A stretch of 64,000 bases of DNA from Mesobacterium pallidum. GTDB lineage: Bacteria; Pseudomonadota; Alphaproteobacteria; Rhodobacterales; Rhodobacteraceae. Location of the stretch: contig NZ_JAIMID010000003.1 of the NCBI RefSeq assembly GCF_019966535.1, positions 1 through 64,000 of the forward strand, written 5' to 3'. The stretch's first letter is position 1. Every line of letters starts with the position of its first letter. The translations under genes were made by a program, and so were the position numbers. Below are positions 34,427 to 43,606 of the stretch, piece by piece. Under the pieces are notes generated by a model. It ran no database searches. It was not told the DNA's origin and saw only the letters and a list, made by a program, of their open reading frames with translations.

Positions 34427-34495
34427 GGCGCACCTCGTTAAGTCTTGCGTCAAAGGGATGGCGGGCGGGGTGTCGCCGCAGGCGCACGTCGCCCG

Positions 34496-36469
34496 TCATT
34501 CCGCGGCCAACGGCTGGGTTTGCACCGGCACGACCCTCGCGTCGCGAATCTCCAGCGTCGCCTTGATCTTACCCTGGCGGCCGTCCTCGTAGGTCACCGC
34601 CGTCTCGGTGTAGATCGAGCTCTGGCCGCCATAGAGCGCCTCCACCAGGTCGTCGAACTTCTCGCCGATGATCTTGCGGCGCACCTTGCGGGTCCGTGTC
34701 AGCTCTCCGTCATCCGCGTCCAACTCCTTGTGCAGCACGAGGAAGCGGTGGATCTGGCAGCCCGACAGCATCGGGTCCTCGGCCACGGAGCGATTGACCT
34801 CCTCCACATGGCTCTGGATCTGGTCCAGCACCTTCGGATGCCCCGCCAGCTCCTGGTAGGAGGCATAGCTGACGTTGTTGCGCTCGGCCCAGGAGCCGAC
34901 GGCGTTCAGGTCGATGTTGATGAAGGCCACGCAATGATCGCGCCCCGCGCCGAACAGCACCGCCTCGAGGATCGCCGGAAAGAACTTTAGCTTGTTCTCC
35001 ACGTATTTGGGCGCGAACATCGCCCCCGTGGACAGCTTGCTCACGTCCTTGGCGCGGTCGATGATCCGCAGATGGCCGGTGTCTTCCTCGAAGAACCCGG
35101 CATCCCCGGTCGCCACCCAGCCCTCGGCATCCTTGGTGTCGGCCGTGCTTTCGGGGTTCTTGTAATATTCCACGAAGGCCGAGGGGCTGCGGTAGAACAC
35201 CTCTCCGTTGTCGCCGATGCGGATCTCGACCCCCGGCGCGGGCACGCCCACGGTGTCCGCGCGCACCTCGCCATCGGGCTGCACGGTGATGAAGACCGAG
35301 GCCTCGGTCTGGCCGTAGAGCTGTTTCAGGTTGATCCCGAGCGAGCGGTAGAAATCGAAGATCTCGGGCCCGATCGCCTCGCCCGCCGTGTAGCCGACGC
35401 GGACCTTGGAAAACCCGAGCGTGTTCTTCAGCGGACCGTAGACCAAAAGCTCGCCCAGCCGATACTTCAGCCGGTCGCCAAAGCTCACCGGCTTGCCGTC
35501 CAGGATGTCGGGCCCCACCCGTTTCGCATGGGCCATGAAGGTGTCGAACATCCGCTTTTTCAGCGGCGTCGCGTCCTCCATCCGGATCATGACGGTAGTC
35601 AGCAGCCCTTCGAAGACCCGCGGCGGGGCAAAGAAATAGCTTGGCCCGATCTCGCGCAGGTCAGTCATCATGGTCTCGGCGCTCTCGGGACAGTTCACGC
35701 AGAACCCGGTCCAGTAGCCCTGCCCGATCGAGAAGATGAAATCGCCGACCCAGGCCATCGGCAGGTAGGCCAGCACCTCTTCGCCCGCCGTCAGGTGATC
35801 GAACTCGGAGGACGAGCGCGCCGCCTCGACGATGTTGCGGTTCGACAGCACCACGCCCTTGGGCTTGCCGGTCGTACCCGAGGTATAAAGCACCACGCAG
35901 GTGTCGTCGTAATCCAGCGACTCGCGGCGACGCTTGAGTTCCTCGATATATTCCTCGCGGGCGGCCCGGCCCTGGTCCTGCACATGGCTGTACTGGTGCA
36001 GCCGGCTGTGGTCGTATTTCCGCAGCCCCCGCGCATCGAGGTAGATCATGTGCTCGAACTGGTGCAGTTGGTCCTGCACCTCGATCACCTTGTCGACCTG
36101 CTCCTGGTCGCTGACTATGACGAAACGCGCGCCGCAATGGCCCAGCACATAGGCCATCTCTTCGGCCACCGCGTCCTGGTACAGCGGCACGGGGATCGCG
36201 CCCACGCTCTGCGCCGCGACCATGGACCAATACAGATACGGCCGGTTGCGCCCGATGATGGCGACGAAATCGCCCTTGTTGACGCCCAGGTTCAGCAGCC
36301 CGAGGGCCAGCGCCTCGATCTCTGTCTCAACCTGGGACCAGGTCCAGGTCTGCCAGATCCCGAATTCCTTTTCCCGATACGCGGGTTTGTCCGCGAACCG
36401 GGTCGCATTGCGGTGCAAGAGCGCGGGGATCGAGCGATACTCGTCCGCGCCGCCGTTCGACGTCGCCAA
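34496..36469 (-). CDS. Long-chain fatty-acid-CoA ligase-like AMP-binding protein
   Basis: About 657 residues, adenylate-forming family. Motif A1 YTSGTTGKPKGVVLSN near residue 195, ATGDAGFF, and a C-terminal subdomain. The long FadD15-type layout suggests long-chain or branched substrates, activated as CoA esters. The start is uncertain: TTG 36469 follows GGGAGGG at ideal spacing and gives LATSNGGADEYRSIP; GTG/ATG at 36529-36526 is the alternative. It heads the transporter operon, 69 bp before livG, so its substrate may be imported by that system. Confidence 0.88.
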   Translation of the reverse strand: MATSNGGADEYRSIPALLHRNATRFADKPAYREKEFGIWQTWTWSQVETEIEALALGLLNLGVNKGDFVAIIGRNRPYLYWSMVAAQSVGAIPVPLYQDAVAEEMAYVLGHCGARFVIVSDQEQVDKVIEVQDQLHQFEHMIYLDARGLRKYDHSRLHQYSHVQDQGRAAREEYIEELKRRRESLDYDDTCVVLYTSGTTGKPKGVVLSNRNIVEAARSSSEFDHLTAGEEVLAYLPMAWVGDFIFSIGQGYWTGFCVNCPESAETMMTDLREIGPSYFFAPPRVFEGLLTTVMIRMEDATPLKKRMFDTFMAHAKRVGPDILDGKPVSFGDRLKYRLGELLVYGPLKNTLGFSKVRVGYTAGEAIGPEIFDFYRSLGINLKQLYGQTEASVFITVQPDGEVRADTVGVPAPGVEIRIGDNGEVFYRSPSAFVEYYKNPESTADTKDAEGWVATGDAGFFEEDTGHLRIIDRAKDVSKLSTGAMFAPKYVENKLKFFPAILEAVLFGAGRDHCVAFINIDLNAVGSWAERNNVSYASYQELAGHPKVLDQIQSHVEEVNRSVAEDPMLSGCQIHRFLVLHKELDADDGELTRTRKVRRKIIGEKFDDLVEALYGGQSSIYTETAVTYEDGRQGKIKATLEIRDARVVPVQTQPLAAE

Positions 36470-36754
36470 GGCTGGTCCCTCCCATCTGGCCGTGCGCAAC
36501 CCGCGCGCGGCGGCCCGCTGCCCCATCACCCATCCCGGGTCTCCTCAAACCCGGGCGGGCGCCTCCCTGGGGCACCAAGCGTTGGGGCCCACTTTCGATT
36601 GCGACTTTTTCCAGACATTTTCCAAAACCCAACGAATTGTTACAGGCGCGGATTTTTGCGCATGGGACTGCGCCATGGGGCTGGACCCCGGCGGGCTGGC
36701 GGGGGAAATATCGCAAGACCGGTGCGACAGGGCGCACCTGCGAGGGGGACACGC

Positions 36755-38677
36755 ATGCCCGAGACGGCGGCAAACAGGGCAGATCTGATGACGGCCGGGC
36801 TGAACCTGATCCAGCAGGCCCTGACCATCTACGACAAGTCCCTGCGGCTGGTGCATTCCAACCGCCGCTTTCAGGACATGTTCGACCTGCCCGCCCACCT
36901 CGTCACGCCCGGCGCCGAGTTCCGCGACACCATCCACCACCTCGTCACCCGCGGCGAATACGGCGAGGTCGCGGATGTCGCGCAATTCGTGCAGGACCGG
37001 GTCGACCAGGCGCTGGACTTCGCCCCCCATTACATGGAGCGCACCCGCGCCAACGGCCGCACGATCAGCGTCGAGGGCGCGCCGCTGCCGCAGGGCGGCT
37101 GGGTCGCGGTCTATACCGACATCACCCAGGTCAAACGGCAGGAGGCGATGCTGCGCGGCCGCTCCGAAGAACTGTCGGCCGAGCTGCTGTCCCACGCCGA
37201 GGAACTGGCCGCCGCCAACCGCCAGCTCGCCGCGACCAATGCCGCGCTGCAAGAGGCCAAGCGCGAGCTGACCGAGACCGAGGCGCGCATTCGCCTGACG
37301 ACCGAGATGATGCCGGCCCATATCGCCCATATCGGCGCGGACCGGCGCTACACCTATTCCAACCGGCGGCTCAATACGGTGATGCCGGGCCGGCCGGCGG
37401 ACATCCTGGGCCGCCACATCTCCGAAGCACTTGGCACCCATGCCTATGCCGTGATCCAGCCGCATCTCGACCGTGCCTTCGGCGGGCAGGCCAGCGTTTT
37501 CGAATTCACCGACGAGCTGAGCCAGCGCCGCATCCGCGCGGCCTTTACCCCCGACCGGCGCGAAGGCGGCGACGGCGGGCTCTATATCCTGTCGATGGAC
37601 GTGACCGAGGAAACCCAGGCCCGCGCCGCGCTGCAACAGACCCGCAAGCGCGAGTTGGCGGCGCAGCTGACCTCCGGGCTGGCGCATGATTTCTCGAACC
37701 TTCTGACCATCATCCTTGGCATGCAGGGCCGGCTGCAACGCATGGACCTGCCGGGCGAGGCGAGCGATTTGATCGCCGCCACGCTGAACGCCGCCCGGCG
37801 CGGCGGCGTGCTGCTGAACCGCATCGCCGACATGACCGGCACGCGCGACATGGCGCAGGTGCCCTTGGAACTGGGCGATTTCCTTGCCGATCTCGAACTG
37901 CTCGCCGGCGCGTCGCTGCCCGAAGGGATCACGCTGACGATCCGAAACGATGCCCCGCCCGGCCCGGTGCTGGCCGATCCGGGGATGTTGCAGGACAGCC
38001 TGCTGAACCTCGTGCTGAACGCCCGCGACGCCTGCGGCACTGAGGGACGGATCAAGCTGACCGTCAGCCCGGTGCAGGACACCTGGCTCGACTTCCTCGT
38101 GACCGACACCGGCCCCGGCTTTACCCCGCAGGCGCTGGCGCGCGGGCTTGACCCGTTCTTCACCACGAAGGGAGAGGAAGGCTCGGGCCTTGGCCTTGCC
38201 ATGGTCTACGACATGACCAAGCTGGCGGGCGGAGAGGTCCGGCTGACCAACGGCTATATCGGCGCCCGCGTGACCCTGCGCCTGCCCTACCGTCCGGTCG
38301 CGCCGCAGGCCGCCGCCGGCCTTGTGCTGCTGGTCGAGGACAACGCGGACCTGCGCTCGACCGTGCGCGACATGCTGACCGCCATCGGCCACACGGTGAT
38401 CGAGGCGGGCTCAGTCCCCGAGGCGCAGGCGGTGGCCGAGGGGTTGCCCGATATCGCGCTGATCCTGAGCGACCTGCAACTTGGCCCCGAGACCGGGCTG
38501 GTGCTGGCCGAAAGCCCGGCCTGCGCGGGCAAGCCGCTTTATTTCATGACCTCCCTGCCCGCCAGCCATGATCTGCGCCGCTCGGCTGCCGCGCTGGCGC
38601 CGGTGATCGCCAAGCCTTTCACCGCCGCGGCGCTCGATGCCTTCCTGCATCCCGGCCAGCCGGAGGCCGCGCAATGA
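36755..38677 (+). CDS. Hybrid sensor histidine kinase with PAS domains and a C-terminal receiver
   Basis: 640 residues, no membrane segments, so a cytoplasmic sensor. First PAS-like region at about 15-125 (ALTIYDKSLRLVHSNRRFQDMFDL), coiled coil about 130-175, second PAS about 178-290 (ADRRYTYSNRRL), H-box LAHDFSNLLT with the phospho-His near 311, HATPase with LNARDAC near 418, DTGPGF near 452 and GSGLGLAMV near 475. A receiver starts near 523 with phospho-Asp in LSDLQL. GAGGGGGAC precedes the ATG. Divergent from the ligase gene and overlaps the response regulator by ATGA. Confidence 0.92.
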   Translation: MPETAANRADLMTAGLNLIQQALTIYDKSLRLVHSNRRFQDMFDLPAHLVTPGAEFRDTIHHLVTRGEYGEVADVAQFVQDRVDQALDFAPHYMERTRANGRTISVEGAPLPQGGWVAVYTDITQVKRQEAMLRGRSEELSAELLSHAEELAAANRQLAATNAALQEAKRELTETEARIRLTTEMMPAHIAHIGADRRYTYSNRRLNTVMPGRPADILGRHISEALGTHAYAVIQPHLDRAFGGQASVFEFTDELSQRRIRAAFTPDRREGGDGGLYILSMDVTEETQARAALQQTRKRELAAQLTSGLAHDFSNLLTIILGMQGRLQRMDLPGEASDLIAATLNAARRGGVLLNRIADMTGTRDMAQVPLELGDFLADLELLAGASLPEGITLTIRNDAPPGPVLADPGMLQDSLLNLVLNARDACGTEGRIKLTVSPVQDTWLDFLVTDTGPGFTPQALARGLDPFFTTKGEEGSGLGLAMVYDMTKLAGGEVRLTNGYIGARVTLRLPYRPVAPQAAAGLVLLVEDNADLRSTVRDMLTAIGHTVIEAGSVPEAQAVAEGLPDIALILSDLQLGPETGLVLAESPACAGKPLYFMTSLPASHDLRRSAAALAPVIAKPFTAAALDAFLHPGQPEAAQ

Positions 38678-39375
38678 CAGCCCCCCTTGTGACCATCCTC
38701 GACGACGAACCGGCGATCCGCGAGATCCTGGCCCAGGCGCTGGAAGAGGCAGGCTTTCGCACCATGTCCTTCGGCCGCGCCACGGAATTCGAGGCCGCGC
38801 TCAAGGCCGCGACACCCGATGTCTGCCTCGTCGACCTGGGCCTGCCCGACCGCGACGGGCTCAGCCTCGTGCACCGGCTGGCGCTGGAGCAGGGCGCGGC
38901 GGTCATCATCATCTCGGGCCGCGCGCAGGTGCAGGACCGGGTCACGGGGCTGGAACTCGGGGCCGATGACTACATCATCAAGCCCTTCGATCCGTCCGAG
39001 GTGGTGGCCCGCGTCCGCGCCCGCCTGCGCAAGGGGGCGGACCGAAAGTCGGCGTCCGAGACCGCCCGCTTTGCCGGCTGGACCGCGCATTTCGACCGCT
39101 ACACGCTCGAGGACGACACCGGCGAAGAGGTGCCGTTCTCCCATGCCGAGGGCCAGGTGCTGCGGCTTTTCCTCGAAAGCCCCAAACGGCTGATCTCGCG
39201 CACCCACATGCAGGAAAGCCTTGGCGGTGCTGCGGGCGAAAGCTTTGACCGGGCGATGGATGTGCGCATCTCGCGCCTGCGCACCAAGCTGCGCGAAGAC
39301 CCCAAGAACCCGGCGCTGATCAAGACGATCTACGGCGCCGGCTACATCTTCCTCGGGGACGTGGCGTGGCACTGA
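38674..39375 (+). CDS. OmpR/PhoB-family response regulator
   Basis: 233 residues. Receiver about 1-115 (LDDEPAIREIL, VDLGLPDRDGL with phospho-Asp near 51, KPFD near 101) and a winged-helix DNA-binding domain about 125-228 (RISRLRTKLREDPKNPALIKTIYGAGYIF). It is the cognate partner of the upstream hybrid kinase, whose stop overlaps its start. The Nudix gene start overlaps its end by 10 bases. Its targets cannot be read here; the divergent ligase/transporter operon is a candidate. Confidence 0.94.
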   Translation: MTAPLVTILDDEPAIREILAQALEEAGFRTMSFGRATEFEAALKAATPDVCLVDLGLPDRDGLSLVHRLALEQGAAVIIISGRAQVQDRVTGLELGADDYIIKPFDPSEVVARVRARLRKGADRKSASETARFAGWTAHFDRYTLEDDTGEEVPFSHAEGQVLRLFLESPKRLISRTHMQESLGGAAGESFDRAMDVRISRLRTKLREDPKNPALIKTIYGAGYIFLGDVAWH

Positions 39376-39836
39376 CCAAGGCGGACAAGGTGTGCCCGAT
39401 GGTGGTGCGGCGGCGCGGCGGCGCCTGGCAGGTGCTGGCCTTCCGCCACCCCTCGGCCGGGATCCAGCTGGTCAAGGGCGGGCCGAAGCCGGGCGAGGCC
39501 GCGCACGAGGCCGCCATCCGCGAGCTCTACGAGGAAAGCGGCATCGCGCTGCCCCAGCGCCCGCGCGACATCGGCGCCTTCCGCATCGGCGTCCCGGGCG
39601 AGGTCTGGCGGCTTTTCGTGGCCGAAGGCCGGGACATGCCCGACGCCTGGGCCTGGCAGACGCTCGACGATCACGGCCATACCTTCCGCTTCTTCTGGCA
39701 GAACGTCCACGGCGCCCCCGGCCCCGGCTGGCGCAAGCAGTACCTCGAGGCGCTCTACCGCCTGCGCGACTGGATCGAATACAAGTCCGGCACAACCCCG
39801 ATCACGCTGCCCCCGGCCCAGCCCCCCGCGATCTGA
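39366..39836 (+). CDS. Nudix hydrolase-family protein
   Basis: 156 residues from GTG 39366. A Nudix-like box GGPKPGEAAHEAAIRELYEESGIAL is present with the catalytic Glu cluster (RELYEESG). Begins MALTKADKVCPMVVRR. The overlap with the response-regulator gene implies co-translation. Possible substrates include NADH or dNTP-like compounds; none is indicated. A short dispersed-repeat piece follows. Confidence 0.85.
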   Translation: MALTKADKVCPMVVRRRGGAWQVLAFRHPSAGIQLVKGGPKPGEAAHEAAIRELYEESGIALPQRPRDIGAFRIGVPGEVWRLFVAEGRDMPDAWAWQTLDDHGHTFRFFWQNVHGAPGPGWRKQYLEALYRLRDWIEYKSGTTPITLPPAQPPAI

Positions 39837-39840
39837 CCCC

Positions 39841-39905
39841 CTGCTTTCACCATTCCGCAAGTACTCCGGGGGAGTCCGCCCAAGGCGGACGGGGGCAGCG
39901 CCCCC
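39841..39905. repeat. Short copy of the dispersed repeat between the Nudix gene and trmD
   Basis: CTGCTTTCACCATTCCGCAA at 39841-39860 and a GGAGTCCGCCC/GGGCGG...GGGGGCAGCGCCCCC piece up to about 39905 match the same module family. No gene. Confidence 0.6.
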
Positions 39906-39951
39906 TTCTGGACCCTTGCCATCCGCCCCCACGCCGGTCTAATCCCGCCCC

Positions 39952-40743
39952 ATGACCGACGCCCCGAAATCCCACGGCCGCAAGGCCATCCGCCTGTCCG
40001 CGAGCCCGCGCGAGCTGATGACCCCCACGCCGTCGCTGCGTGGGGTATGGCGGGCGCAGATCATCACGCTTTTCCCCCAGGCCTTTCCGGGCGTGCTGGG
40101 CGAAAGCCTGACCGGCAAGGCGCTGAGCGAGGGGCTCTGGCAGCTCTCGACCATCGACCTGCGCCAGTTCGGCGAGGGCAAGCATCGCAATGTCGACGAC
40201 ACGCCGGCGGGCGGCGGGGCCGGCATGGTGCTGCGCCCCGACGTGATGGGCCGCGCCATCGACCACGCGCTTGGCACCGGGCCGGGACCGCTGGTCTACC
40301 TCTCGCCCCGCGGCCGCCGCTTTGACCAGGCCATGGCCCGCGACTGGGCGCAGATGCCGGGCCTTACCATGATCTGCGGCCGGTTCGAGGGGCTCGACCA
40401 GCGCGTCATCGACCATTACCGCATCGCCGAAGTCTCGCTTGGCGATTTCGTCCTGACCGGCGGCGAGATCGCGGCCCAGGCGATGATCGACGCCACCGTC
40501 CGCCTGCTGCCCGGCGTTCTGGGCAATGCCGACTCGACGGAAGAAGAAAGCTTTTCCGACGGCCTGCTCGAGCATCCGCAGTACACCCGCCCGGCCGAAT
40601 GGCGCGGCCATGCGATCCCCGAAGTGCTGATGTCGGGCCACCACGGCCGCGTCGCCGATTGGCGCCAGGCCGAAAGCGAACGGCTGACCCGCGAACGCCG
40701 CCCCGACCTCTGGGCCGCCCGAATCCCGCCCGGGGACTCCTGA
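39952..40743 (+). CDS. trmD: tRNA (guanine(37)-N(1))-methyltransferase
   Basis: 263 residues. SPOUT-type fold: WRAQIITLFPQAFPGVLGESLTGKAL, the knot with VYLSPRGRRFDQAMA and CGRFEGLDQRVIDHY, LGDFVLTGGE and the C-terminal domain. It methylates G37 next to the anticodon, preventing frameshifts. The N-terminus is about 30 residues longer than the E. coli enzyme (MTDAPKSHGRKAIRL). The usual rpsP-rimM pair is not upstream in this window; the EthD-like gene lies between trmD and rplS. Confidence 0.95.
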   Translation: MTDAPKSHGRKAIRLSASPRELMTPTPSLRGVWRAQIITLFPQAFPGVLGESLTGKALSEGLWQLSTIDLRQFGEGKHRNVDDTPAGGGAGMVLRPDVMGRAIDHALGTGPGPLVYLSPRGRRFDQAMARDWAQMPGLTMICGRFEGLDQRVIDHYRIAEVSLGDFVLTGGEIAAQAMIDATVRLLPGVLGNADSTEEESFSDGLLEHPQYTRPAEWRGHAIPEVLMSGHHGRVADWRQAESERLTRERRPDLWAARIPPGDS

Positions 40744-40800
40744 GGCAGGACAGGCCGCCGCGCCCGTGCTAGGCTGCCTGCAGGAGAGAGGGAGGACTAC

Positions 40801-41094
40801 ATGAGCGTTACCGTACAGGTCGCCTATCCGCGCGCGGAAGGCACGACATTCGACTTCGACTATTACCTGGGACAGCATTTCGCGCTGGTCGGCGAACATT
40901 TCGGGCCCCATATGGAAGGCACGATGGTCACGCGCGGCGCCGAGGACGCGCCCTTCCACGCCATCGCGACGCTGATCTTCGCCGATGACGCCGCCCGTTC
41001 GGCCGCGCTGGCCAACTCGGCGCCGGTCGTGGGGGACATCCCGAACTTCACCAATTCCCCGGCGCAGATCCAGCTGGGCGAGGTGATCGGCTGA
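40801..41094 (+). CDS. EthD family protein, 97 aa
   Basis: 97 residues: MSVTVQVAYPRAEGTTFDFDYYLGQHFALV, a ferredoxin-like dimeric barrel fold with the EthD motif, ending IQLGEVIG. EthD proteins are linked to degradation systems or accompany oxidative enzymes, but the biochemical role is unclear. GGGAGGA precedes ATG 40801. It sits between trmD and rplS, where it may be transcribed with trmD. Confidence 0.82.
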   Translation: MSVTVQVAYPRAEGTTFDFDYYLGQHFALVGEHFGPHMEGTMVTRGAEDAPFHAIATLIFADDAARSAALANSAPVVGDIPNFTNSPAQIQLGEVIG

Positions 41095-41394
41095 CCCGGC
41101 CCGGGCCCGGGGCCCCGTCCCGGGCCGGAAGGGCTTGATCCACGCACGCCTTTCCCCTAAACACCGCGCGTCCGGGGCTCGCCTGAGTCGTCCGGACCCA
41201 TTTGTCTTTGGCACCCTGGTTTTCTTCGACCGCGGCGGGCAGGGACAGGTGGCGCGGCCGAGGCCGCAATCAAAGACAACGACGGGCCGAACTCCGGCGG
41301 GCGGCACATGGCCGGACCCGGAAGAAGACCAGGAGCTCTGGGACCGCGCGACATCTTCACGGGAAAACCGTGAGCAACGATAGGAGTGATCGGC
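41095..41394 (+). other. 300-base leader before rplS with a long inverted repeat
   Basis: No gene. A GC-rich hairpin lies right after the EthD-like stop (GGCCCGGGCC pieces at about 41098-41125). Further on TTGTCTTTG (41202-41210) is the exact inverse of CAAAGACAA (41271-41279), and the 60-base loop contains GCGGCC/GGCCGC. Such a structured leader may be a ribosomal-protein autoregulatory site or a 5' UTR; this is inference. Confidence 0.5.
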
Positions 41395-41781
41395 ATGGAC
41401 CTGATCGCACAACTCGAGGCGGAACAGATCGCCTCGCTGGGGAAAGACATCCCCGACTTCAAGCCGGGCGACACCGTGCGCGTCGGCTACAAGGTGACCG
41501 AAGGCACCCGGACCCGCGTGCAGGCCTACGAAGGCGTCTGCATCTCGCGCAAGAACGGCAAGGGCATCGCCGGCTCGTTCACGGTCCGCAAGATTTCGTT
41601 CGGTGAAGGCGTGGAGCGCGTATTCCCGCTCTACTCGACCAACATCGACTCGATCGAGGTGGTCCGTCGCGGCAAGGTGCGTCGCGCCAAGCTCTACTAC
41701 CTGCGCTCGCGTCGCGGCAAATCGGCCCGTATCGCCGAGAAGACGAACTACCGTCCGCTGACCAACAAGACCCCGGCCTGA
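41395..41781 (+). CDS. rplS: 50S ribosomal protein L19 (bL19)
   Basis: 128 residues, [50 protein letters not shown] block, and [28 protein letters not shown]. It sits at the 30S-50S interface. ATG 41395 follows TAGGAGTGA; a GTG three codons earlier (41386) is possible but overlaps the ribosome binding site. Eleven bases separate it from rpmE. Confidence 0.96.
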   Translation: MDLIAQLEAEQIASLGKDIPDFKPGDTVRVGYKVTEGTRTRVQAYEGVCISRKNGKGIAGSFTVRKISFGEGVERVFPLYSTNIDSIEVVRRGKVRRAKLYYLRSRRGKSARIAEKTNYRPLTNKTPA

Positions 41782-41792
41782 GGAGAGACGAG

Positions 41793-42014
41793 ATGAAAAA
41801 GGATATCCATCCCGACTACCACTTCATCGACGTCAAGCTGACCAACGGCGACATCCTGAAGATGCGATCCACCTGGGGCAAGGAAGGCGACACCATGTCG
41901 CTTGACATCGACCCGACCGTGCACCCGGCCTGGACCGGTGGCAACTCGCGCCTGCTGGATTCCGGCGGCCGCGTGACGAAGTTCAAGAAGAAATACGAAG
42001 GCCTGGGCTTCTGA
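41793..42014 (+). CDS. rpmE: 50S ribosomal protein L31 (bL31)
   Basis: 73 residues, [50 protein letters not shown] then [11 protein letters not shown]. No CxxC zinc motif, hence the zinc-independent long form common in alphaproteobacteria. Co-transcribed with rplS and closed by a strong terminator at 42057-42085. Confidence 0.96.
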   Translation: MKKDIHPDYHFIDVKLTNGDILKMRSTWGKEGDTMSLDIDPTVHPAWTGGNSRLLDSGGRVTKFKKKYEGLGF

Positions 42015-42056
42015 TCGAAGCGCCGGCCCGCCGGTCACGAGACCGGGGACAGAAGA

Positions 42057-42085
42057 ACGCCGCCCTAACCGGGGCGGCGTTTTTC
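42057..42085 (+). terminator. Rho-independent terminator after rpmE
   Basis: ACGCCGCCC (42057-42065), loop of 6, GGGCGGCGT (42072-42080) followed by TTTTT. Confidence 0.92.
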
Positions 42086-42139
42086 GTTGTCGGACCTGAT
42101 CCAGCAGAAAGCGCGTACCGCGCATGCCTCGTCAGCGCG

Positions 42140-42340
42140 CCAAGGCGCGCCGTGTGGGGGCGCTGCCCCCAGGCGCCAAAGGCGCCTCCCCCGAGGTATT
42201 TCTGAAACAATGAAGATCAGACGCTCCTGCCCTTCATTGTTTTCCAAATACCTCGGGGAGCGCGAGGGGCAGAGCCCCTCGTTTGAAATCTGCCACGCTT
42301 GCGGTGCGAGGGGCCGTCCCCTCGCACCTGTCCTCTTACA
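42140..42340. repeat. Dispersed mosaic intergenic repeat, copy in the rpmE-ACAD gap
   Basis: Two modules face each other: CCCGAGGTATTTCTGAAACA around 42190 and TTCATTGTTTTCCAAATACC at about 42232-42251, each joined to a GGGGCGCTGCCCC or GAGGGGCAGAGCCCCTC hairpin. The sequence is more diverged than copies 1 and 2. The rest of the gap holds no gene. Confidence 0.55.
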
Positions 42341-42351
42341 AGCCGCCCCGC

Positions 42352-43587
42352 TCAGGTCTGCGCGTTGGTGTATTTCTTCAACTCGGCGCGCGCGACCTGG
42401 CGGCGGTGGACGGCGTCGGGGCCGTCGGCAAAGCGCAGGGTGCGGACGTGGGTCCACATGTGCGCGAGCTTGAAGTCCTGGCTGATCCCGGCTGCGCCGT
42501 GCAGTTGCATCGCCTGGTCGATCACCTTGCCGGCCATCAGCGGGGCCACCACCTTGATCTTGGAGATCCAGGGTTGCGCCGCCTTCACCCCCGCGGAATC
42601 CATCATCCAGGCTGCCTTGAGGCAGAGCAGGCGGGCCATCTCGATCTCCATCCGGCAATTTGCGATGATGTCGTAATTCGCGCCGAGTTCCGTCAACCGC
42701 TTGCCGAAGGCTTCGCGCGACAGGCCTCGGCGGCACATCATCTCGAGCGCGCTTTCGGCCTGGCCGATGGCGCGCATGCAATGGTGGATGCGGCCGGGCC
42801 CGAGGCGGCCCTGGGCGACCTCGAAGCCGCGACCTTCCCCGAGGATTACCGCATCGGCCTTCAGGCGCACGTTGGTGAAGCGCATGTGCATGTGGCCGTG
42901 GGGCGCGTCGTCATGGCCGAAGACTTCCATCGGGCGCAGGATCTCGACGCCGGGTGTGTCCGCGTCCATGGCGAACATGGTGTGGCGCGCATGCTTGGGC
43001 GCCTCCGGGTCGGTGCAGGCCATGACGATGTAGACGCCGCAACGCGGATCGCCGGCGCCTGAGATCCACCATTTCTCGCCGTTCAGCACCCAGTCGTCGC
43101 CGTCGCGTTTCGCCTCGAAGCTCAGCTGCGCGGCGTCGGACGAAGCCAGCCCGGGTTCCGTCATCACGTAGGCCGAGCGGATCTCTCCCGCCAGCAGCCG
43201 GCCCAGCCAGCGGTCCTTGTGCGCCTCGGTGCCGTAGCGTTCCAGCACCTCCATGTTGCCGGTGTCTGGGGCCGAGCAGTTGAAGACCTCGGCGGCGATG
43301 CCGACCTTGCCCATTTCCTCGGCCAGGTAGGCGTATTCCACGGTCGAGAGGCCATAGCCCCGGTCGCTGTCGGTCAGCCAGAAGTTCCACAGGCCGCGTT
43401 CCCGCGCCGTGGCTTTCAGCCCGTCAAGGATTTCCAACTGCCGCGGCACGTGCTTGAAGCGGTCGCCGCTGGGATGCGTGCCCACCAGCGCGTGGAATTC
43501 GGTGTCCAGCGGCGCGATCTCGTCGGCAACCATTGCACGCACTTTCTCGACAAGCGGGCGCACCCGCTCGGTCATGCCCAGGTCCAT
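42352..43587 (-). CDS. Acyl-CoA dehydrogenase (ACAD10/11-like)
   Basis: 411 residues. Conserved pieces: YVMTEPGLASSDAAQLSFEAKRDGDDWVLNGEKWWISGAGDP, VEGRGFEVAQGRLGPGRIHHCMRAIG, RKALG-type FGKRLTEL, and LHGAAGISQDFKLAHMWTHVRTLRFADGPDAVH at the C-terminus. An FAD enzyme that introduces the alpha-beta double bond in acyl-CoA. It lies 19 bp after the acyl-CoA ligase gene on the same strand, so the two should act in sequence on one substrate. Confidence 0.92.
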   Translation of the reverse strand: MDLGMTERVRPLVEKVRAMVADEIAPLDTEFHALVGTHPSGDRFKHVPRQLEILDGLKATARERGLWNFWLTDSDRGYGLSTVEYAYLAEEMGKVGIAAEVFNCSAPDTGNMEVLERYGTEAHKDRWLGRLLAGEIRSAYVMTEPGLASSDAAQLSFEAKRDGDDWVLNGEKWWISGAGDPRCGVYIVMACTDPEAPKHARHTMFAMDADTPGVEILRPMEVFGHDDAPHGHMHMRFTNVRLKADAVILGEGRGFEVAQGRLGPGRIHHCMRAIGQAESALEMMCRRGLSREAFGKRLTELGANYDIIANCRMEIEMARLLCLKAAWMMDSAGVKAAQPWISKIKVVAPLMAGKVIDQAMQLHGAAGISQDFKLAHMWTHVRTLRFADGPDAVHRRQVARAELKKYTNAQT

Positions 43588-43606
43588 GGGTCTTCCTCCC
43601 TTGATG

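Noticed and set aside
35072..36754. Upstream extension of the hybrid kinase frame
   Set aside because: It covers the ligase gene in antisense. Kinase homology begins at 36755 after a good ribosome binding site.
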